Positions 59,086-64,000 of a stretch of 64,000 nucleotides of DNA are shown one piece after another. Made by a program: the position numbers and the translations under genes. Each line of letters opens with the position of its first letter. Within the stretch, counting starts at the first letter, position 1. This DNA comes from Sorex araneus (lineage: Eukaryota > Chordata > Mammalia > Eulipotyphla > Soricidae), in assembly GCF_027595985.1 (NCBI RefSeq), contig NC_073312.1, forward strand, positions 4,985,051 through 5,049,050, in the 5' to 3' direction. The notes beneath the pieces were generated by a model. The model saw only the letters and a list, made by a program, of their open reading frames with translations. It was not told where the DNA came from and did no database searches.

Positions 59086-60289
59086 CAAATCCCAGGGTCT
59101 CCCGGCTGGGGAGAACACCCACCTTCCGGCGAGGGCGGGCTGCCCCCACCCCCCGACCTCCAGGCTGGGGCTCAGGGTCTGGCTGCCCTGCTGCGGGTCG
59201 CCATGCTGCGAGCACTTTAACCCCAGGCACCCATGTGCTACCGAGGACCAGAAACTTCTATCTGTCCTCGTGATTCTAGAGGGCAGGACCTCAGAGCACT
59301 TGGGGGTCCCATTAGAGACACCCCGATGTCTTCAGCCCTCGGGGGGTTGGGGGGCTGGGGGGGTGCCGGGCCCAGGTGCTCACCTTCCACTCGGCCGAGT
59401 GGGGGCAGCATTTCAGAAGCGCCGGCTGGCAGGGGGCCCCGGGGTGTGAGGGGAGGGGCTCCGGCCCTGACCCAAGGCTGGGGTGGGCTGCTGTGGGGGG
59501 CAGCCAGTGCCCTGGTGGGGTCCCCAGGACAGGGCGGCAGGGAGAGGGCCTTTCTGGTGGATCCCTTCAGCCCCACGCAGCTGTCTCTGGTTCCGAATTG
59601 TGCAACAGCTTTGGGGGTTGGAGTTAATGTTGAAAGGGTCTCGGTACCCCTGGAAGCTTCCCTTGGTCTGGATGTCGGAGGGGCTGGAAGGGGGCTCATT
59701 CTCGCTTCAAACGCTGGTCCTACGTGGAACATTCCAGAAAGGAAACAGCCCCTGTTTGTTGATTGAGCCTGGGGACTCGGGTTCAGCGAGCCTCGCCCGC
59801 GTCCAGGGGCTAACATGGTACTGAGTCGGGGTTCCCGAGGTCCACACCCGGGTCCCCGGCCTCCCGCCCAGCTCTCCCCTCTGCCCCGTCTCCCCCGCCG
59901 AGGGCCGGCGCGCTCCCAGATCCCCCCTCCCTAAAGCACCACCTGCCGTGCCGTGTTCCCGTGAATCTGTTCTCACGCCTCCGCCTGGCGGGCTCCTGGG
60001 AGGGGGCGACCACCTTAGTCTGCACTGCACCTGGCACGCCGACTGCCCTGGGCGGGGGGTGGGGGGGGGAGAAGGCAGGAGCCGTGGGTCAGACGTGTGA
60101 GGGATGGGGAGCCCGGGAAGCCCATTAGAGCCTGTCCCGGAGCCGGGCCGGGAGGAGGACGGGCCGGCTCGAGGGGGTTCCGGCTGGTTCCGTCGTCATA
60201 GCAGCCCCCCCTCGGAGGGTGGCAGGAGCCGGGGCCTGGTGTCCCCCTCCGAGCTCCGTCCTCACCTTTCTGCCTCCTCCGCTCTGTAG

Positions 60290-60430
<141 letters not shown>

Positions 60431-61867
60431 TGAGTGACCGGGCCTGCCTGGGCCTGAGCTCCTGCGAGCCGGCAGAGACCAGCAGGGGCCGAGGCTGGCG
60501 GGGAGGCGCTGCCGCGTGGCCGGGGGAGGGGGCTTCCTCGGGGCCACACGTCTCACTGGGTGGGGGGCAGAGCCCTTGGGACGGTGGCAGCCTCGTGGGA
60601 CCCCTGGCACATTCTCGGGGCTGCAGCCAGCGCTCTGGGCAGTAGGCGGCGGTGCTGGGCGGAAGGTGTGGCCCTCAAAGGTGGGCGCCGAGTGCTCTAG
60701 GGCAGGGGGCCGGGCAGGAGCTGGGAGCTCACCCAGCCCAGAGCTCGGGCCCAGGATTGCGGCAGTAACAGCGGCTGGACCGTCCTCCCAGGCCAGGCCG
60801 GGGGTCTCGGGGGCCTGTGGCGGAGCGTTCCCAGGTGCGGAATGCAGTTGGGGGGGGTCCCTGGGAGTCGGATGCTGTTGATGTCCACTTCCTAGCTGCC
60901 CCTGGTGGTCCCAAGAGAAGGTGCTAGAAGGCAGAGGTGGCCGTCAGGTCTCCTTGGGGCTAGGAGGGTCCCCTGTGGGGGACGGTGGGGCCCCTGAAGG
61001 CAGCTTCCGGGAACAGTAAGATGCCTGTTTGCGGCAGAGCCATGACCCCCCGCATGCTCCAGCCAAGTGCACGGGTGCCAGGGAGCAGTGGACGCACCCC
61101 CGGTGCCCTGTGGCCACCCAGTGTGGACAGAGGCGGTAGACATGGGTTGGCAGGGCCTCACACTGTCTGAATTTAAAGGAAGGCTCCTCCAGGCCCCCCA
61201 GCCCTCTCCAGCCCTGGGGCAGGAGCCAGGGGCTGACCTTTGCCCCCGGAGGTTAGGGGTGGTGTGGCGTGGCCTCCCCCTTCTACACCGCACACCGAGA
61301 CCGACACTCACCAGCCCCGGTCGCGGTCACGCTGAGTCTGTCGACTTGCTGGCGAGATGTCGCTTTGTCCCAGAAAGGCCAACGTGGCCAGGGAGGGCCA
61401 CGAGGGCCCGCAGAGATTCTCTGTCCACGGCCCCAGGAAAGGGACCGTCGGGCCGTCGTCAGGCCGACTGACTCTCCACCACGTTTCCTCCGAGTCTTTT
61501 TTTTTGTTCCTACTGTAAAGATAAAGTTAGAACATCTAACGCTATTTAAACACATTCCTCAGGACTGCAGTGTTCTGGGTAAACAAGGGTTCTGAAAAAT
61601 AAACGTATTTGTGATCGCATTACACATGCTGTTATTTTTAACTTCAAAGCACATCGAGGGAGCAGGGAGACGGGGCCCTGGGGGAGCCTCGATGAGCTCC
61701 CCGCCCCCACAGAGGAGCAGACCCCCACCCCGAGGACCCCCAGGACACCAGGCTGACTTGCGGGCTGCAGAATTATGGGAAATGGCTTCAGACTCAGAAG
61801 CACCTCTGGGGAGATCCCCACCCCCCAAAATACCACATACCCCTGGATGTTCATCCCGTTGCCAGAT

Positions 61868-62040
61868 TTTTTTTTTCCTTTTTGGGTTACAGCCAGCGAT
61901 GCACAGGGATCACTCCTGGCTCTGCACTCAGGAATTACTCCTGGCAGTACTCGAGGGACCATATGGGATACTGGGAATCGAATCCTGGTTGGCCGCGTGC
62001 AAGGCAAATGCCCTCCTCCCTGTGCTATCGCTCTGGCCCC
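61868..62040 (-). mobile_element. SINE, type A
   Basis: CTTTTTGGGTTACAGCCAGC to GTGCTATCGCTCTGGCCCC. Confidence 0.92.
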
Positions 62041-62462
62041 CGCCACCAGATTGTTTAATCGCCTTTTCAGTAGCTCTCCTGGCCCTGTGTCTTGCCGCCG
62101 TGTTCTGTGCCCCCCTTCTGCCTCTGCACCCCCACTTTGCAACAGACGCCCGTTGCTCAGCGGAGCCGTGTGGTTGGTGGCACCGGCCGTGGGTTTGCAC
62201 TGGTCCGTGGCGTGGCGTGTTCTGTGGCCTTCCCGTGGCACGCACGCCTGTGTATGCCCAGCGTTGCTCCGGGCTCTGCGTTTTGCTGGAACCTTCTCGT
62301 CACCTTTGTTCACGCTGATTACATGCCGGCAGGGAGGAGGTGAGTCGTGGAAACTTGGAAGGAAGAGCCGGAGATGGAACAGAGATGAGAACAGGATTTT
62401 TCCGTGCACGGATAGACCCGCCCCCGCCTCCCGCCGTGGGGAGAGACGTGGAGGGTTGGGCC

Positions 62463-62610
62463 TGAAAGAACCGGGGCAGCGGGCTTGCATGCAGCTCACC
62501 TGGGTTCGGTCCCAGGCACTACCTGGGGCTGCCCTGAGCCCTGCCCGAGGGATCCCGAGTTCAGAGCCAGCAGGAAGCCCTGAGCCCCGCCGCATGGGGC
62601 CCGAGAACTT
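62463..62610 (+). mobile_element. SINE, type A (old)
   Basis: GGGCTTGCATGCAGCTCACC, GGGTTCGGTCCCAGGCACTA and CAGAGCCAGCAGGAAGCCCT. Confidence 0.6.
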
Positions 62611-63705
62611 AGCAAAGAAAAATGAAAACCAGATCTGGGAGGGAATAATGCCCCCGGCCCACACGCACGAGAAGCCTGGGAGGGTCTGGGTGACCTTGAG
62701 GGGGCAACGGGGTAAGACCTTTCTCCGGGTTATTAGCATCAGGAGCACAGCAGGGAGCACGGAGGAGACTGGATTTCACATTCGATTCCTGTGGGTGATG
62801 GCCCCGTGTCGGAACTCAGCGGGGGGACATGCCAGACACCCTCCCGGGCTGCCGTCCCCGTGCCCCGCTCCGGCCCTGCGGGGTCCCTGGGGCACACACC
62901 CCTTGCTTCTTTGCTGGGGGAGGCAGGCACCGGGGATCGAGCTCGGGGCCTCGTGCGTCACGATGAGCCCCCGGGAGTCTCCTGAGGAGAGTGACGGGTG
63001 GGAGCGTGTGTTCCCAGCCGGCCAGGCTGCCCTCAGGCCAGCGGAGGGATGGCGCCTGAGCCACGAGTGACGGTGGCACCGACTCTGCCCCGTCTGGTCA
63101 CCCTCGGAGGCGGCACCATCGAGGCCGTGGGCTTCCCCTCCCCTGCCCCGCACCCTGGCGGCTGCTCTGGCCGCGCCCTCACCCTCCTCTGCCTTGGGGT
63201 TCATGTTTCCCCCCGACTGTTCTTCGAGGGTCTGGACGGCGGACGGTGCCCTCTGAGTCTGCGGCCCGGACCCTCGCCCGAGCCCGGGCCTCTGCTGTGG
63301 CTCGTAGGTGACTCTGGGATGAATGAAGGTCGTTACAGGAAGTAGTCAGTCCCTTGGGCTCTGAATGGTCACAAAGATGGAACCTGTGCGTGCGACATGC
63401 CCAGAACAGGCTCCCGTGTGAGGGCGGGGGGTGCCTGGAGAGACGGGGGAGCCCACAAGGATTCCCAGGGGGTCCCGCTCCTGGTGGGCAGCACTTCTTT
63501 TCCTTCTCGGACCCCTGCTGGGCTCCTCTCGGGGGCGGGTAGGGGGTCTCTGTGTCCTGATGATACGTCCTGTTCCGGCTGTGATTTCACAGTGGCCTTC
63601 CGCTGCCCGGCCCCTGGAATCTCGGGGTGCAGTGGGGTCTCCCCATGGTGTGACTGTGGGTTTCTCAGGGCCCCGATTTCTAAGCTCTACTTTTTATGAG
63701 TCAAT

Positions 63706-63833
63706 CAGGGGATTGAGTCCCAACTGGCAGTGCTCAGGACCGGTCCTGGCTCTGTGCTCAGGGGGCGGTATATGGTGCCGGGGACTCGAACAGGGTCTGC
63801 AGGGGCCTTACCTGCCGGACTGTCGCCCTGGGC
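63706..63833 (-). mobile_element. SINE, type A (old)
   Basis: GGCAGTGCTCAGGACCGGTC to CCGGACTGTCGCCCTGGGCC. Confidence 0.65.
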
Positions 63834-64000
63834 CCCCCGATCCTGTTTGCCTCGAATGTCCTTCTCGGACAGGGACAGAAGACGCAGCTGGGCAAGGCTG
63901 GGTGGGTGACCCTGGAGGCCTGCCCGCCCCCTCCCAGGAGCACCCCTGTAAGAAGGGTCTGTTCTCCCCCCTCCTATCCCCCCACGCCTGCTCTCCGTCC

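Overview
The window is mammalian nuclear DNA, GC-rich and packed with retroposons. The commonest repeat is a tRNA-derived SINE (A/B-box head, core ending 'GGGTGTGACCCAAAAAGC') that I recognise as the Sorex-type SOR family, so a shrew (Soricidae, probably Sorex) is the best guess. There are about 45 SINE copies, a degenerate LINE-1, a solo retroviral LTR and an unusual number of mini- and microsatellites.

The only protein-coding gene I can support is the 5' part of CPXM2 (carboxypeptidase X, M14 family member 2) on the + strand. Exon 1 (signal peptide and Pro/Glu-rich linker) starts at 37800 inside a CpG island that follows a cluster of Sp/KLF-type GC boxes. Exon 2 (linker, about 49683-49784), exon 3 (start of the F5/8 type C/discoidin domain, 55634-55743) and exon 4 (60290-60429) follow. 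The rest of the discoidin domain and the whole carboxypeptidase domain lie beyond the right end. Exon 2 is the odd one: homology places it clearly, but its acceptor has no AG where expected and its donor reads GC, not GT.

Layout: 1-10430 is intergenic DNA with SINEs, a 20-bp purine minisatellite holding a 200-base assembly gap, and L1 3'-end fragments. 10431-16620 is a minus-strand L1 carrying a (CCCTCT)n expansion, two SINEs and a 1,120-bp solo LTR. 16621-37190 is intergenic, with a 12-bp minisatellite and a few AT-richer unique islands that look like conserved non-coding elements. 37190-37799 is the CPXM2 promoter. 37800-64000 is CPXM2 exons 1-4 and their introns, including an array of CCAAT boxes spaced 30-33 bp in intron 1 and a 16-bp minisatellite in intron 2.

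Long open reading frames elsewhere are products of GC-rich composition, SINEs and tandem repeats. No RNA gene, CRISPR array or bacterial-type system is present.
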